A stretch of 64,000 nt of DNA from Blautia sp. AF19-10LB (GCF_003461245.1 NZ_QTWS01000006.1:68985-132984), one strand, 5' to 3'. Shown: positions 17,935 to 27,299, counted from the first letter of the stretch. The notes: generated by a model from the sequence alone, not told the origin. Translations and numbers: made by a program.

Positions 17935-18220
17935 ACCTTTGTCTCTCCTGTTTGCTATAATATAAGGCTTTTCTATTCTTTTCGCCTTCCCCATATCTTG
18001 TATCGCTTATGAGAGTATACCACAACATCATGTAAAATAAAAGGGGATATTTCATTTTTTATTGTCTGAAATTTCCCCTTGTTTTTGCCATATTCTGAAC
18101 ATTTGTTTGCACCGCATAAAGTCACCTGTGGACCGTCATCCAAACATCATTTACGTGGTCAGATCATGCGGACAGTAACATTTATTTTAGACTCATTTTC
18201 AAAATAATGCAAGGTTAAAA
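17935..18220. other. Divergent control region between nrdD and asnA
   Basis: This gene-free stretch holds a dyad AAGGGGATATTTCA (18041-18054) with TGAAATTTCCCCTT (18067-18080), followed on the plus strand by GTTTTT. It could be an operator or a small terminator. No NrdR box or T-box core was recognised. Confidence 0.4.
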
Positions 18221-18249
18221 TTGCAATACAGAAAATTTCTTGCTATAAT
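18221..18249 (+). promoter_or_regulatory. Sigma-A promoter of asnA
   Basis: TTGCAA (18221-18226) and TATAAT (18244-18249) are 17 bases apart, 31 bases before the asnA start. Confidence 0.85.
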
Positions 18250-18280
18250 TAAGCCTAGTAAAATTTGAGGAGGAAATATT

Positions 18281-19294
18281 ATGGATGAAATTAAAATCCC
18301 TGCCGGTTATCATTCAGATCTGAGTCTGCATGATACACAGGTTGCAATTAAAACAGTCAAAGACTTTTTCCAGCAGACCCTCGCCCAGAAGCTGAATCTT
18401 CTTCGTGTTTCTGCACCGGTTTTTGTATCCCCGTCTTCAGGCCTCAACGATAACCTGAATGGCGTAGAACGTCCTGTAAGCTTTGACATCAAAGGACAGG
18501 AAGAAAAAGAAAACGCTGAGATCGTACACTCCCTTGCCAAATGGAAACGCTACGCACTCAAGAAATATGGCTTCGCTCACGGCGAAGGACTGTATACTGA
18601 CATGATCGCGATCCGTCGTGATGAAGATCTCGACAACATCCACTCCGTCTATGTAGACCAGTGGGACTGGGAGAAGATCATCTCCAAAGAAGAACGTACC
18701 ATGGAAACTCTGATCAACACCGTTCGCTCCATCTACAGCGTTCTCCGCAAGACAGAGAAATACATGGCTGTCCAGTATGACTACATTGAAGAGATCCTTC
18801 CTAAAGAAATCGCTTTCGTTTCCACTCAGGAACTGGTTGACATGTATCCTGACCTGACACCAAAGGAAAGAGAATACAAGATCGTCAGGGAGAAAGGTGC
18901 TGTCTTCCTTATGCAGGTTGGTAAGACCTTATCCAACGGAGAGCGTCACGACGGACGTGCCCCGGACTACGATGACTGGGAACTGAACGGAGATATCCTT
19001 GTATACTATCCGGTTCTTGATATCGCTCTGGAGCTTTCTTCTATGGGTATTCGTGTTGATGAGGATTCTCTTGACTCCCAGCTCACAGAAGCAGGCTGTG
19101 ACGACCGCAGAGAGCTTCCATTCCAGAAAGCGATCCTTAACAAAGAACTGCCATACACCATCGGCGGCGGTATCGGCCAGTCCCGTATCTGTATGTTCTT
19201 CCTCCGCAAAGCTCATATCGGTGAAGTACATGTATCCATCTGGCCGGAATCTGTGCGCAAAGCTGCAGAGGAAGGCGGAGTAAATCTGCTGTAA
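18281..19294 (+). CDS. asnA: Aspartate--ammonia ligase
   Basis: AsnA makes asparagine from aspartate, ammonia and ATP; it is related to class II tRNA synthetases. The 337-residue length is standard. Signature stretches include PVFVSPSSGLNDNLNGVERPV, FAHGEGLYTDMIAIRRDE, YVDQWDWEK and the C-terminal GGGIGQSRICMFFL. TGAGGAGGAAAT precedes the ATG. It is transcribed alone from a strong promoter. The next gene has its own promoter, 60 bases past the asnA stop. Confidence 0.97.
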   Translation: MDEIKIPAGYHSDLSLHDTQVAIKTVKDFFQQTLAQKLNLLRVSAPVFVSPSSGLNDNLNGVERPVSFDIKGQEEKENAEIVHSLAKWKRYALKKYGFAHGEGLYTDMIAIRRDEDLDNIHSVYVDQWDWEKIISKEERTMETLINTVRSIYSVLRKTEKYMAVQYDYIEEILPKEIAFVSTQELVDMYPDLTPKEREYKIVREKGAVFLMQVGKTLSNGERHDGRAPDYDDWELNGDILVYYPVLDIALELSSMGIRVDEDSLDSQLTEAGCDDRRELPFQKAILNKELPYTIGGGIGQSRICMFFLRKAHIGEVHVSIWPESVRKAAEEGGVNLL

Positions 19295-19353
19295 AACCTT
19301 CTTGTTTTTCAGGATTTATAGTGATTTTTCACCAAATTTTAATATTTAAACAA

Positions 19354-19382
19354 TTGACATTCTGTACCCTGCATACTATCAT
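19354..19382 (+). promoter_or_regulatory. Sigma-A promoter of the CBS-domain gene
   Basis: TTGACA (19354-19359) and TATCAT (19377-19382) are 17 bases apart. Confidence 0.75.
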
Positions 19383-19452
19383 AATAAGAGCATCTGAACT
19401 ATAAACCAAGCCAGATACACTGAATGAGTATAGAAAGACAGAGGTACTGATT

Positions 19453-19899
19453 GTGAATATTTTGTTTTTTTTAACACCTAAGAGTGACGTTGCTTATATA
19501 TTTGAGGACGAAACACTTCGTCAGACCGTCGAGAAGATGGAGCACCGCAAATTCTCCTGTATCCCGATCCTTAACAAAGAAGGTAAATACACCGGAACGA
19601 TCTCCGAAGGAGATCTTCTGTGGGGAATCAAGCGTCTCAACATCAATATCACAGACCTGAAGCAGATGGAGGATGTTTCCATTATGGCGATCCCGCGCCG
19701 TGCCACTTACAAGCCGGTTCATGCGGACGCAGATATGGAGAATCTTCTGGATCGTGCCATCAACCAGAACTATGTTCCTGTCATAGATGACAAGGGGTCT
19801 TTTATCGGCATCATCACCCGTAAGGAGATCATCAAATACTGTTATAAGGAAATGAAGGAATTAAGTGCCCTTCGTGCCCAAATGGAAGAAGCCGAATAA
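19453..19899 (+). CDS. CBS-domain pair protein
   Basis: The 148-residue protein is made of two CBS motifs (about residues 11-66 and 76-135), the module that binds adenosyl nucleotides and senses energy state. The repeated pattern is CIPILNKEGKYTGTISEGDLLW and YVPVIDDKGSFIGIITRKEII. There is no catalytic or membrane domain. The start is GTG at 19453 with AGAGGT seven bases upstream; the hydrophobic MNILFFLTP start is usual in this group. It has its own promoter and terminator. Its partner is unknown. Confidence 0.88.
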   Translation: MNILFFLTPKSDVAYIFEDETLRQTVEKMEHRKFSCIPILNKEGKYTGTISEGDLLWGIKRLNINITDLKQMEDVSIMAIPRRATYKPVHADADMENLLDRAINQNYVPVIDDKGSFIGIITRKEIIKYCYKEMKELSALRAQMEEAE

Positions 19900-19923
19900 C
19901 AGGATTTTATTCCGCAATCAAAT

Positions 19924-19973
19924 AGAACCGGTTTCCCGTGTGCTTTATCCTGCACCGGAGCCGGTTCTTTTTT
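19924..19973 (+). terminator. Intrinsic terminator after the CBS gene
   Basis: AGAACCGG (19924-19931) pairs with CCGGTTCT (19961-19968), followed by TTTTTT. Confidence 0.88.
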
Positions 19974-19993
19974 ATCTTCTTTTATCGTCCAGA

Positions 19994-21433
19994 TCAGTCC
20001 GGGATGACCGGCACTGCATCTTTCGGGATCGGGCATACATAGCCATCTTTTGTACGTTTTTCAAACTCTGCTCTTGCTTCATCCAAAAGTGAAGTATCTT
20101 CAAACAGATCGATCGCGGTCGCTGCGAGGACTTTTCCTGCACACAGGGCTGCTTTATGACCGATCTCTGTGCGGTCACAGGAAACATTCTGCCAGCTGTG
20201 ACCCGGGCAGCCGTTTGGCCATGCCGCAACGTGGATCTGCGCTGTCGGGGTCAGCCAGCTTACATCTCCAACATCCGTAGACCCTGCTTTGAACGCATCT
20301 TTCTGATAGAGAGGTGTCAGGAATGCATTCATCGCATGTCCGTATTCTTTCTGCATCTTCTCCACCTGTTCTTTCGCTTCCTCGTCGTTTTCTGCCGCAA
20401 CACCAGGAACTGCACTGTGATCGTAGGTTTCCGCGAGTGCATCTGCGAAAGCATTCTCCTCGTCTGTGTACTGCGGAACGCCCAGTTCTTTGAAGTTTTT
20501 ATAGAGGACACGCTCAAGGGCAAAGTTGCTCACGGTATCGGCAAGTCCGTCGATAAATTTCTTCTCGTAAGTGGTCTCTGTCATCAGAGCTGCGCCTTCT
20601 GCGATCTTGTCGACACGTTTCTGGAGTTCTACCGCCTCAGCCACATGATTGGAACGCACCATATAGAGAACGCTTGCACGAGGCTGTACCACGTTCGGGC
20701 TGCATCCGCCTGCGTCTGTGATCGCATAATGGATCCTTGCCTTGTCACTCATATGCTCTCTCAAAAACTGCACGCCAATATTCATAAGTTCTACTGCATC
20801 AAGGGCGCTTCGTCCCATCTCCGGGGCTCCTGCCGCGTGAGAGGCGATTCCTGTAAACTTGTACTGTGTCTGGATACAGGAGTTGGAGGAACCGGTTGCA
20901 ACTTCATTGACGTCTTCCGGATGCCAGGTAAGGGCTGCGTCGAGTTTTTTCCAGACTCCGTCACGCGCCATGAATGCCTTTGCAGCACCGCCCTCTTCTC
21001 CCGGACAGCCATAGAGGATCACGGTTCCGGAAATGTCATTTTTCTCAAGATATGCTTTCACTCCAAGTGCTGCCGCAAAAGCTCCTGCACCAAGGATGTT
21101 ATGTCCGCATCCATGGCCGTTACCGCCGACGTGGATCTCTTTTCGCTCAGTTGCACCTGCTTCCTGAGAAAGCCCTGAAAGCGCGTCATACTCTGCGAGG
21201 ATTCCGATATACGGACGTCCGTGGCCATAAGATGCCGCAAAAGCCGTCTCGATATTGCTGGTTCCACGCTCCACTTCGAATCCCTCTTTTTCCAGAGCTT
21301 CGCAGTAGGTTTCGGCTGACTTAAATTCCTGGAGGGAAAGCTCTGCAAATCCCCAGATCTTATCTGCGATACCGGTGATCAGAGATTTTTTTTCTTCGAT
21401 CGTCTGCAGTGCAGACTGTTTTTCTGCTGTCAT
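19994..21433 (-). CDS. M20D amidohydrolase, AbgB-like
   Basis: The 479-residue protein is a zinc amidohydrolase of peptidase family M20D, closest in pattern to AbgB, which splits p-aminobenzoyl-glutamate and similar acyl-amino acids. It shows AEYDALSGL, the metal-binding NGHGCGHNILG, the CPGEEGGAAKAF segment and a late His motif (QIHVAAWPNGCPGHSW, STDVGDVSW). The dimerisation domain lies in the middle. It follows a polar amino-acid ABC transporter in the same direction, 91 bases after the ATPase gene. Import of an acylated or dipeptide-like substrate followed by hydrolysis is a fair inference. Confidence 0.85.
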   Translation of the reverse strand: MTAEKQSALQTIEEKKSLITGIADKIWGFAELSLQEFKSAETYCEALEKEGFEVERGTSNIETAFAASYGHGRPYIGILAEYDALSGLSQEAGATERKEIHVGGNGHGCGHNILGAGAFAAALGVKAYLEKNDISGTVILYGCPGEEGGAAKAFMARDGVWKKLDAALTWHPEDVNEVATGSSNSCIQTQYKFTGIASHAAGAPEMGRSALDAVELMNIGVQFLREHMSDKARIHYAITDAGGCSPNVVQPRASVLYMVRSNHVAEAVELQKRVDKIAEGAALMTETTYEKKFIDGLADTVSNFALERVLYKNFKELGVPQYTDEENAFADALAETYDHSAVPGVAAENDEEAKEQVEKMQKEYGHAMNAFLTPLYQKDAFKAGSTDVGDVSWLTPTAQIHVAAWPNGCPGHSWQNVSCDRTEIGHKAALCAGKVLAATAIDLFEDTSLLDEARAEFEKRTKDGYVCPIPKDAVPVIPD

Positions 21434-21524
21434 AATATAATACCTTCTTTCGACATGATTTATCTTTATTCACGAAAAGGCAACCAGAATCTTCCGGTTA
21501 CCTTCTCGTTAATCTTTGTTGATT

Positions 21525-22301
21525 TTATAAAACTTTGGATAAAAATTCCTGCAGACGCGGGTTGCTCGGGTTATCAAAGATTTCTGACGGAGTTCCATCT
21601 ACGAGAAGTTTTCCGTCTGCCATAAAAAGTACACGGTTTCCAACCTCTCTTGCAAATCCCATCTCGTGTGTTACCACGACCATGGTCATGCCTTCCTTCG
21701 CAAGTTCTTTCATAACATCCAGAACCTCTCCTACCATCTCCGGGTCAAGTGCGGAAGTCGGCTCGTCAAACAGCATGACTTCCGGTTCCATTGCAAGTGC
21801 ACGGACAATCGCAACACGCTGTTTCTGTCCGCCGGAAAGCTGGATCGGATATGCATTGGCACGGTCAGCAAGCCCTACACGTGCAAGAAGCTCCAGAGCT
21901 TTTTTCTCGGCATCTTCTTTGGAAACGCCTTTGACCTTCATAGGTGCCAGGGTCATGTTGTCAAGGATTGTCATATGCGGGAACAGGTTAAAATGCTGGA
22001 ACACCATTCCCATTTTCTGACGAAGATCGTCGATGTTGAGCTTTACAGTCTTGCCGGAAGCGTCCTTGTATTTCTTCTTGGTGATATCCACACCGTTGAA
22101 GATGATCTCACCGTCTGTCGGCTCTTCCAGAAGGTTCAGGCTTCGAAGAAAAGTGGATTTACCGGAACCTGACGGTCCGATGACTACCATAACATCACCT
22201 TTGTTGATGTTGACTGTCACATCATCCAGAGCCTTGATCGCGCCCCTGTGATAATGTTTCTTGAGGTTTTTTACCTGGATCATACTATCGTTTGTCGCCA
22301 T
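21525..22301 (-). CDS. Polar amino-acid ABC transporter, ATP-binding protein
   Basis: The 258-residue protein is a GlnQ/ArtP-type ATPase with Walker [10 protein letters not shown], the Q-loop [13 protein letters not shown], signature [11 protein letters not shown], Walker [13 protein letters not shown] and H-loop VVTHEM. A short insertion ([18 protein letters not shown]) precedes the Q-loop. It overlaps the permease gene by 17 bases, so the two are co-translated. It energises uptake by the permease and the binding protein encoded upstream. Substrate class: polar amino acid or derivative. Confidence 0.94.
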   Translation of the reverse strand: MATNDSMIQVKNLKKHYHRGAIKALDDVTVNINKGDVMVVIGPSGSGKSTFLRSLNLLEEPTDGEIIFNGVDITKKKYKDASGKTVKLNIDDLRQKMGMVFQHFNLFPHMTILDNMTLAPMKVKGVSKEDAEKKALELLARVGLADRANAYPIQLSGGQKQRVAIVRALAMEPEVMLFDEPTSALDPEMVGEVLDVMKELAKEGMTMVVVTHEMGFAREVGNRVLFMADGKLLVDGTPSEIFDNPSNPRLQEFLSKVL

Positions 22302-23070
22302 GGCTCATTCTCCTTTCGAAATATGCGATCAGTTTGGAGGTCGGGAAGCACAGGCAGAAATAGATCGCTGTTGCTACCAGCAGAGGCTCGATGATGATAA
22401 AGGTCGCACCTTTGACTGCGTTTACTGCAGACATGATATCCTGCACACCGATGGTGTATGTAATCGCAGATTCCTTGATGATAACAACGAATTCATTTGC
22501 AATCGCCGGAAGGATATTCTTGAGTGCCTGCGGAAGAATGATGTAACGCAGGTTCATTGTCTGAGAAAGTCCCAGAGAACGGGCTGCCTCTGTCTGTCCC
22601 TGATCGATGGACTGGATACCTGCACGGATGATCTCACAGAGGTAAGCACCGGAGTTCATTCCAAGTGCAACGACACCAGGGAAAAATCTGTTGAATTTGA
22701 TAAATCCAAACATCTGGAAAGACGGAAGGTCGATCATTCCGAACACACCATAGTAGATGATGAAGATCTGTACCAGTACAGGTGTGGAACGAAGGATCTC
22801 AACGTATGCAGTTGCGATAAAAGAAAGGGGATTGAATTTTGAGAGCCATACCAGCGGTCCTCCCTCTCTCAGATGTCCATTACGGTCTACTGCGAGAGCG
22901 CGGAACGGACGGATGTTTGACATACGCATCAGCGCAAGGATCAGTGCGAGCACAAAACCGATCGCAACGGTGAACAGGGATAACAGTACAGTTACCAGAA
23001 GTCCCTGTCTGAACAGCTGTGCATATGGGGCAATTTTGCCAAAATTAGATAATTTAATAAAACTGTCCAT
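22285..23070 (-). CDS. Polar amino-acid ABC transporter permease
   Basis: This 261-residue protein is of the HisMQ/GlnP type. It has about five membrane helices, starting near [21 protein letters not shown], and the cytoplasmic EAA loop [25 protein letters not shown] that contacts the ATPase. [15 protein letters not shown] is a family signature. A 20-residue loop after the second helix ([19 protein letters not shown]) is a little longer than usual. It lies between the binding-protein gene (with a hairpin between) and the ATPase. Confidence 0.94.
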   Translation of the reverse strand: MDSFIKLSNFGKIAPYAQLFRQGLLVTVLLSLFTVAIGFVLALILALMRMSNIRPFRALAVDRNGHLREGGPLVWLSKFNPLSFIATAYVEILRSTPVLVQIFIIYYGVFGMIDLPSFQMFGFIKFNRFFPGVVALGMNSGAYLCEIIRAGIQSIDQGQTEAARSLGLSQTMNLRYIILPQALKNILPAIANEFVVIIKESAITYTIGVQDIMSAVNAVKGATFIIIEPLLVATAIYFCLCFPTSKLIAYFERRMSHGDKR

Positions 23071-23114
23071 AAAAATTCCTTTCTTAATAATGTAATAAAT
23101 TGATCGTCAGCAAA

Positions 23115-23143
23115 ATTCCTCCCCATCAGTTCTGGGGAGGAAT
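23115..23143 (-). terminator. Attenuating hairpin between binding protein and permease genes
   Basis: ATTCCTCCCC (23115-23124) pairs with GGGGAGGAAT (23134-23143); on the minus strand TTTTG follows. A short T-run suggests partial termination, so the binding protein is made in excess over the membrane parts. Confidence 0.65.
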
Positions 23144-23183
23144 CCATTATCCATTGCTTGTATTACCAGTCAGGTTGATCTGC

Positions 23184-24053
23184 TTATTCAGCATCTTCTG
23201 CAGTGTCATCTGTCTCCGGAACTGCACCGTTGTCGTCCAGTGTTCCTTCATATGTCTGACCTGCTGCAAGCTCTGTTGCATCTGCGATGAATTTGTCCAT
23301 GGAACCGTCATCAAGTGCATCTGCGATCGCTGCGTTTACAGCTTTGAGAAGTGCATCGTTTCCTTTTGAAACACCGATTGCAGATCCTACGGTATCATAC
23401 GGTACATCACATACGATCACAAGATCCGGATAGTTCTTCTGATAGCTCTCTGCTACTGCTGTCTCGATGAATGCACCATCCATCTTACCTGTCAGAAGCT
23501 CTGTGATAAGGTCAGTAACCTTAGGAAGAGATACGATATCAGCATCCGGTGTGTTCTCGTTTGCAAGATCAAGCTGGATAGAACCTGTCTGTGCTCCGAT
23601 GGAGTAATCCTTGTTGTTTGCATCTTCAAGAGATTTGAACTGATCTGCTTTGTCTTTGACAGTTACGAAGGACTGTCCACCCTGATAGTACAGGTCTGAG
23701 AACTCCATAGCATCCTCACGTGCCGGATCTGGGGAAAGACCAGCCATGCCAAGGTCTACGTTCTTCTGAGCAAGTTCGCTTAATACACCGTCAAAGTCCA
23801 TCGGAACTACTTCCAGTTCCAGTCCCATCTTGTCTGCGATGTACTTAGCCAGATCCATGTCAAATCCTGCCAGTGTCGGGTTGCCGTCATCATCGATAGA
23901 ATAGAATTCATACGGTGCGAAGTCCGGGCTTGTTGCTACTGTAAGTTTGCCATCTGTAACGGTCTCTACATCGTCTGCTGCAAATGTCGGTACTGCCATA
24001 GATACAGTCATAACTGCACCAAGAGCGATTGCTGTGATTTTCTTTAAGTTCAT
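23184..24053 (-). CDS. Polar amino-acid ABC transporter, substrate-binding protein
   Basis: The 289-residue protein has the SBP_bac_3 fold: TVATSPDFAPYEFYSIDDDGNPTLAGFDMDLAKYIA, DFDGVLSELAQKNVDLGMAGLS, and GAQTGSIQ. Its signal peptide ends VPTFAADD and has no lipobox cysteine, so it appears to be released by signal peptidase I rather than lipid-anchored, which is unusual for a Gram-positive importer. A Glu/Asp-rich tail (VPETDDTAEDAE) ends the chain. It is the first gene of the binding protein-permease-ATPase-amidohydrolase unit. The signal start has GAGGAAAAG upstream. Confidence 0.92.
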   Translation of the reverse strand: MNLKKITAIALGAVMTVSMAVPTFAADDVETVTDGKLTVATSPDFAPYEFYSIDDDGNPTLAGFDMDLAKYIADKMGLELEVVPMDFDGVLSELAQKNVDLGMAGLSPDPAREDAMEFSDLYYQGGQSFVTVKDKADQFKSLEDANNKDYSIGAQTGSIQLDLANENTPDADIVSLPKVTDLITELLTGKMDGAFIETAVAESYQKNYPDLVIVCDVPYDTVGSAIGVSKGNDALLKAVNAAIADALDDGSMDKFIADATELAAGQTYEGTLDDNGAVPETDDTAEDAE

Positions 24054-24122
24054 CTTCTTTTCCTCCTCGTTTTCCTGGAATATTTATGCAGGAAAAATGC
24101 ATAATTCCTCTTCATTTTTCTT

Positions 24123-24150
24123 ATTGTATCATAATCCGCAGAAAATACAA
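24123..24150 (-). promoter_or_regulatory. Promoter of the amino-acid transporter operon
   Basis: On the minus strand TTGTAT (24145-24150) and TACAAT (24123-24128) are 16 bases apart, 70 bases before the binding-protein start. Confidence 0.65.
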
Positions 24151-24223
24151 GCAATTCTTTCTTTTAGTGCAATACAAAAATTTTAGCATTGTCGCTTTTT
24201 ACGCAGAAATGCACTTCTCATAC

Positions 24224-24252
24224 TTGCATATTTTTCTGTATTTTCTTATAAT
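24224..24252 (+). promoter_or_regulatory. Sigma-A promoter of hydF
   Basis: TTGCAT (24224-24229) and TATAAT (24247-24252) are 17 bases apart. Confidence 0.82.
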
Positions 24253-24353
24253 AGAAAGAAACACTTTCATAATTTAAAATATTGCAGTAAATTTTTCCTG
24301 TTTTTTCGGATTATTTTCTGTAATCTTTTTTCGAAGGCAAAGGGGGAAGAGTT

Positions 24354-25583
24354 ATGGGAATGAATCAGACACCTGCTTCTGAACGGGTACATATCAGTTT
24401 TTTTGGAAAAAGAAATGCCGGGAAATCGAGTGTGATCAATGCTGTGACCGGGCAGGATCTTGCGATCGTTTCTTCTGTGATGGGAACTACGACGGATCCT
24501 GTATACAAATCCATGGAACTGCTGCCGCTTGGCCCTGTGGTTGTCATTGACACACCGGGGATTGATGATGAGGGCGAACTTGGTGCGCTTCGCGTGCGCA
24601 AAAGCTATCAGGTCCTGAACAAGACGGATATTGCGATCCTGGTCGTGGACAGCACCACTGGAAAGGGTGAAGAGGAATTTGCGCTTCTTCATAAATTCCA
24701 TGAGAAGCACATTCCGTATCTTGTTGTTTACAATAAGATTGATCTTCTTTCTGTCGAAGAGATCAAGAATCTCGCAATGTCAGTCCGCGCCGGGGAAGTT
24801 CTGGCCAGTGCAGCTGATGGCATGAACATCCAGGAACTAAAAGAAAAGATCGCCACTCTGAAACCGGAAGATACACACCAGTATCCACTGATCCAGGATC
24901 TGATCGAGCCGCTTGATCTGGTGATCCTGGTCGTCCCGATCGACAAGGCCGCACCGAAAGGCCGTCTGATCCTGCCGCAGCAGCAGACGATCCGTGATAT
25001 TCTGGAACGTGGCGCACTTTCCCTTGTTGTGCGGGATACGGAGTTAAAAAGTACTCTGGATCATTTTCTGGCGCAGGGTGTCTGTCCGAAACTGGTTGTC
25101 ACTGACAGCCAGGCATTTGCGCGTGTTTCAAAAGATGTGCCGGAGAATATCACTCTGACTTCGTTTTCTATTCTTTTTGCAAGATATAAAGGAGAACTGG
25201 AGACACAGCTGAAAGGCGTTGCCGCACTTTCTTCTATCGAGGATGGCGACCATATCCTGATCGCAGAAGGATGTACGCATCATCGTCAATGTGGAGATAT
25301 TGGAACCTGCAAGATGCCTGAGTGGATCCGAAACTATACAGGAAAAGAACCTGTATTTGAATTTACTTCCGGCACAGAATTCCCGGATGATGTTTCTTCC
25401 TATAAAATGGTCGTTCACTGCGGCGGCTGCATGCTGAATGAACGCGAAATGAAATACCGCATCGCATGCTGCCAGGATCAGGGCGTGCCGATCACGAATT
25501 ATGGTATTCTGATCGCACAGGTAACGGGAATTTTGAAACGCAGTCTTGGACCGTTTCCGGAAATGCAGGAGCTGGTTCCGTAA
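24354..25583 (+). CDS. hydF: [FeFe]-hydrogenase H-cluster maturation GTPase
   Basis: HydF is the scaffold on which the 2Fe subcluster of [FeFe] hydrogenase is assembled before transfer to the enzyme. The 409-residue protein has a GTPase domain (G1 GKRNAGKSS, G3 DTPGIDDEGE, G4 YNKIDLL) and a C-terminal cluster domain with CTHH and HCGGCM, the conserved CxH...HCxxC ligands. AGGGGGAAGAG precedes the ATG. Its partners hydE and hydG and the hydrogenase itself are elsewhere. Its presence implies hydrogen metabolism in a strict anaerobe. Confidence 0.96.
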   Translation: MGMNQTPASERVHISFFGKRNAGKSSVINAVTGQDLAIVSSVMGTTTDPVYKSMELLPLGPVVVIDTPGIDDEGELGALRVRKSYQVLNKTDIAILVVDSTTGKGEEEFALLHKFHEKHIPYLVVYNKIDLLSVEEIKNLAMSVRAGEVLASAADGMNIQELKEKIATLKPEDTHQYPLIQDLIEPLDLVILVVPIDKAAPKGRLILPQQQTIRDILERGALSLVVRDTELKSTLDHFLAQGVCPKLVVTDSQAFARVSKDVPENITLTSFSILFARYKGELETQLKGVAALSSIEDGDHILIAEGCTHHRQCGDIGTCKMPEWIRNYTGKEPVFEFTSGTEFPDDVSSYKMVVHCGGCMLNEREMKYRIACCQDQGVPITNYGILIAQVTGILKRSLGPFPEMQELVP

Positions 25584-25779
25584 GTTCTTTTGATTTTCAA
25601 AAGAGTTTAGGCGTTATTCATAATAATTTTGAGTATTTTTTAGTTAAACTTCACAAAACTATAACATTTTTCCGTTATACTATGGTTCTATGATGTTGGA
25701 AAGTTTATCCAGCTTTTTAGTTTTTTACTAAAGATACTGTAACTGAATGGGGAGAATATTAATAAATAGGAGGACTTTT

Positions 25780-26634
25780 ATGAAATTTACAAAAATGCAC
25801 GGGATCGGCAACGATTATGTATACGTGAACTGCTTCAAGGAAACAGTAACCAATCCATCTGCTGTGGCAAAATTCGTCAGCGACCGCCATTTCGGAATCG
25901 GATCAGATGGTCTGATCCTGATCAAACCGTCTGACGTGGCAGACTGTGAGATGGATATGTACAATCTCGACGGCTCTCAGGGTGCTATGTGCGGAAATGG
26001 AATCAGATGTGTTGCCAAGTATGCTTATGATTACGGCATCGTCAACAAGACCAGCATCTCTGTTGCAACCAAAAGCGGTATCAAGTATCTGGATCTGACA
26101 CTTGGGGATGACGGCAAAGTTGCCCTCGTTAAAGTAAATATGGGATCCCCGATTCTGACAGCAAACCAGATTCCGATCGTTTCCAGCAAGGAACAGGTCA
26201 TCGACGAACCGCTGGATGTAGATGGTACTACTTACCGTATCACAGGTGTTTCCATGGGAAATCCACATGCGATCGTATATATGGATGACATTGACAATCT
26301 CGAAATCGAAAAGATCGGTCCGAAATTCGAAAACCACATTGATTTCCCGGACCGTATCAACACAGAATTCGTCAAAGTCATTGACCGCCACACACTCCAG
26401 ATGCGTGTCTGGGAACGTGGCTCCGGCGAAACCCTCGCCTGCGGCACCGGTGCCTGCGCCGTAGCTGTAGCCTCCACCCTGAACGGACTCGTTGACGAAG
26501 GCGAACCAGTCACCGTCAAACTCCTCGGCGGCAACCTCCAGATCTTCTGGAACCGCCAGGAAAACCTTGTATATATGACAGGACCGGCTACTACGGTGTT
26601 TGATGGGGAGATTGATCTTTCATTTCTTAAGTAG
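25780..26634 (+). CDS. dapF: Diaminopimelate epimerase
   Basis: DapF converts L,L- to meso-diaminopimelate, the wall and lysine precursor used by the MurE encoded at 4312. The 284-residue protein starts MKFTKMHGIGNDYVY and contains both catalytic cysteines: MCGNGIRC and the later ACGTGACA. TAGGAGGAC lies 6 bases before the ATG at 25780; an ATG 33 bases upstream has none, so it was rejected. A bidirectional terminator follows. It lies downstream of hydF with 200 bases between, probably separately transcribed. GC rises in its last 200 bases. Confidence 0.96.
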   Translation: MKFTKMHGIGNDYVYVNCFKETVTNPSAVAKFVSDRHFGIGSDGLILIKPSDVADCEMDMYNLDGSQGAMCGNGIRCVAKYAYDYGIVNKTSISVATKSGIKYLDLTLGDDGKVALVKVNMGSPILTANQIPIVSSKEQVIDEPLDVDGTTYRITGVSMGNPHAIVYMDDIDNLEIEKIGPKFENHIDFPDRINTEFVKVIDRHTLQMRVWERGSGETLACGTGACAVAVASTLNGLVDEGEPVTVKLLGGNLQIFWNRQENLVYMTGPATTVFDGEIDLSFLK

Positions 26635-26644
26635 TCTGTAACAG

Positions 26645-26691
26645 AAAAAAGCACTGAACTCATGACATCATCATGATTTCAGTGCTTTTTT
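26645..26691. terminator. Bidirectional terminator after dapF
   Basis: AAAAAAGCACTGA (26645-26657) is exactly complementary to TCAGTGCTTTTTT (26679-26691); an inner TCATG/CATGA extends the stem. It serves dapF and the small minus-strand genes that end at 26696. Confidence 0.92.
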
Positions 26692-26695
26692 CTTA

Positions 26696-26836
26696 TTATT
26701 CCACATTATTTTTCAATTCATATTCTGCCTCTATTTTTGTTTTTTCATTCTCAAGTTCAAGGCGAATCTTTTCGTACTTCGTAGCGAATTCCCTATCTGT
26801 CATTTGTTCTGCTTTGAATTGCTCTAATGTTTTCAT
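26696..26836 (-). CDS. Small protein of 46 residues, unknown
   Basis: This short frame begins 4 bases after the stop of the 89-residue gene on the same strand, with AAGGA in the end of that gene as a possible ribosome site. The product is Glu/Lys-rich and probably all helix (MKTLEQFKAEQMTDREF at the start). The TDREFATKYEKIRLELE stretch resembles the N-terminal lead-in helix of HigA-like antitoxins, but no DNA-binding domain follows. It could be a truncated antitoxin or a small structural protein. I do not recognise the family. Confidence 0.5.
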   Translation of the reverse strand: MKTLEQFKAEQMTDREFATKYEKIRLELENEKTKIEAEYELKNNVE

Positions 26837-26840
26837 ATTT

Positions 26841-27110
26841 TCACAGTCCTTCTCGATAAACGTGATTTATAGTTGCCTGAGCGTGCTCCAGTTCTTTCTT
26901 TTTGATAATCGCTTCGCGGTCGATCAGGATTGCTAGCATTTCGTCTACTACGTCCTCCGGGCGGGGATTGGAGACGCGGTAGAGGTAGCCTAACATTCGC
27001 GTAGCCGTATAATCTGTATTCATCTGCCGGTAGGCGATTTCCTTGCAGAAGTCATCCGGGTAGCCCTTTTCACACAAGACATGATATAACTCATCTGATC
27101 TGGATTCCAT
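26841..27110 (-). CDS. Conserved small hypothetical protein, 89 residues
   Basis: The product is soluble, charged and likely helical (SDELYHVLCEKGYPDDFC near the start, then EDVVDEMLAILIDREAI). It has no signal peptide or membrane segment and no catalytic motif I recognise. Proteins like this are common near small genes in Lachnospiraceae genomes, as far as I recall, sometimes as part of toxin-antitoxin-like pairs. It sits directly upstream of a 46-residue gene in the same direction and beside a mobile repeat at 27199, so this is an accessory island. Function unknown. Confidence 0.65.
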   Translation of the reverse strand: MESRSDELYHVLCEKGYPDDFCKEIAYRQMNTDYTATRMLGYLYRVSNPRPEDVVDEMLAILIDREAIIKKKELEHAQATINHVYREGL

Positions 27111-27198
27111 GATCTTACACCTCCATTTATTTCTGCGTTTACTGTATACACAGTATACCCGCTTCCACTCTAACTCTCAATATTATCTCAAAAAAATC

Positions 27199-27299
27199 GT
27201 TATTGTTCACTCCGTTCACAGCAACTTGATCAAAATGCATTCCAAATCACCTTCGGTGATGGCATTTTGCCCCGTAGGTCTCTACCTGTGAACAGTTAC
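27199..27299. mobile_element. Miniature inverted-repeat element, short copy 2
   Basis: This 101-bp copy has ends GTTATTGTTCAC and GTGAACAGTTAC and a perfect 8-bp duplication, AAAAAATC, at 27191-27198 and 27300-27307. It keeps the first and second hairpins but has lost 41 bases around the third hairpin of the full element. The duplication shows it moved as a unit. Confidence 0.86.

Noticed and set aside
18115..18180. Possible decayed copy of the mobile repeat before asnA (GGACAGTAAC at its end)
   Set aside because: Only about ten bases resemble the right end; the ATCACC/GGTGAT hairpin and the left end are absent.
18100..18280. Possible T-box leader before asnA
   Set aside because: No AGGGTGGNACCGCG core or specifier stem is present, and the promoter at 18221-18249 starts the transcript after this stretch.
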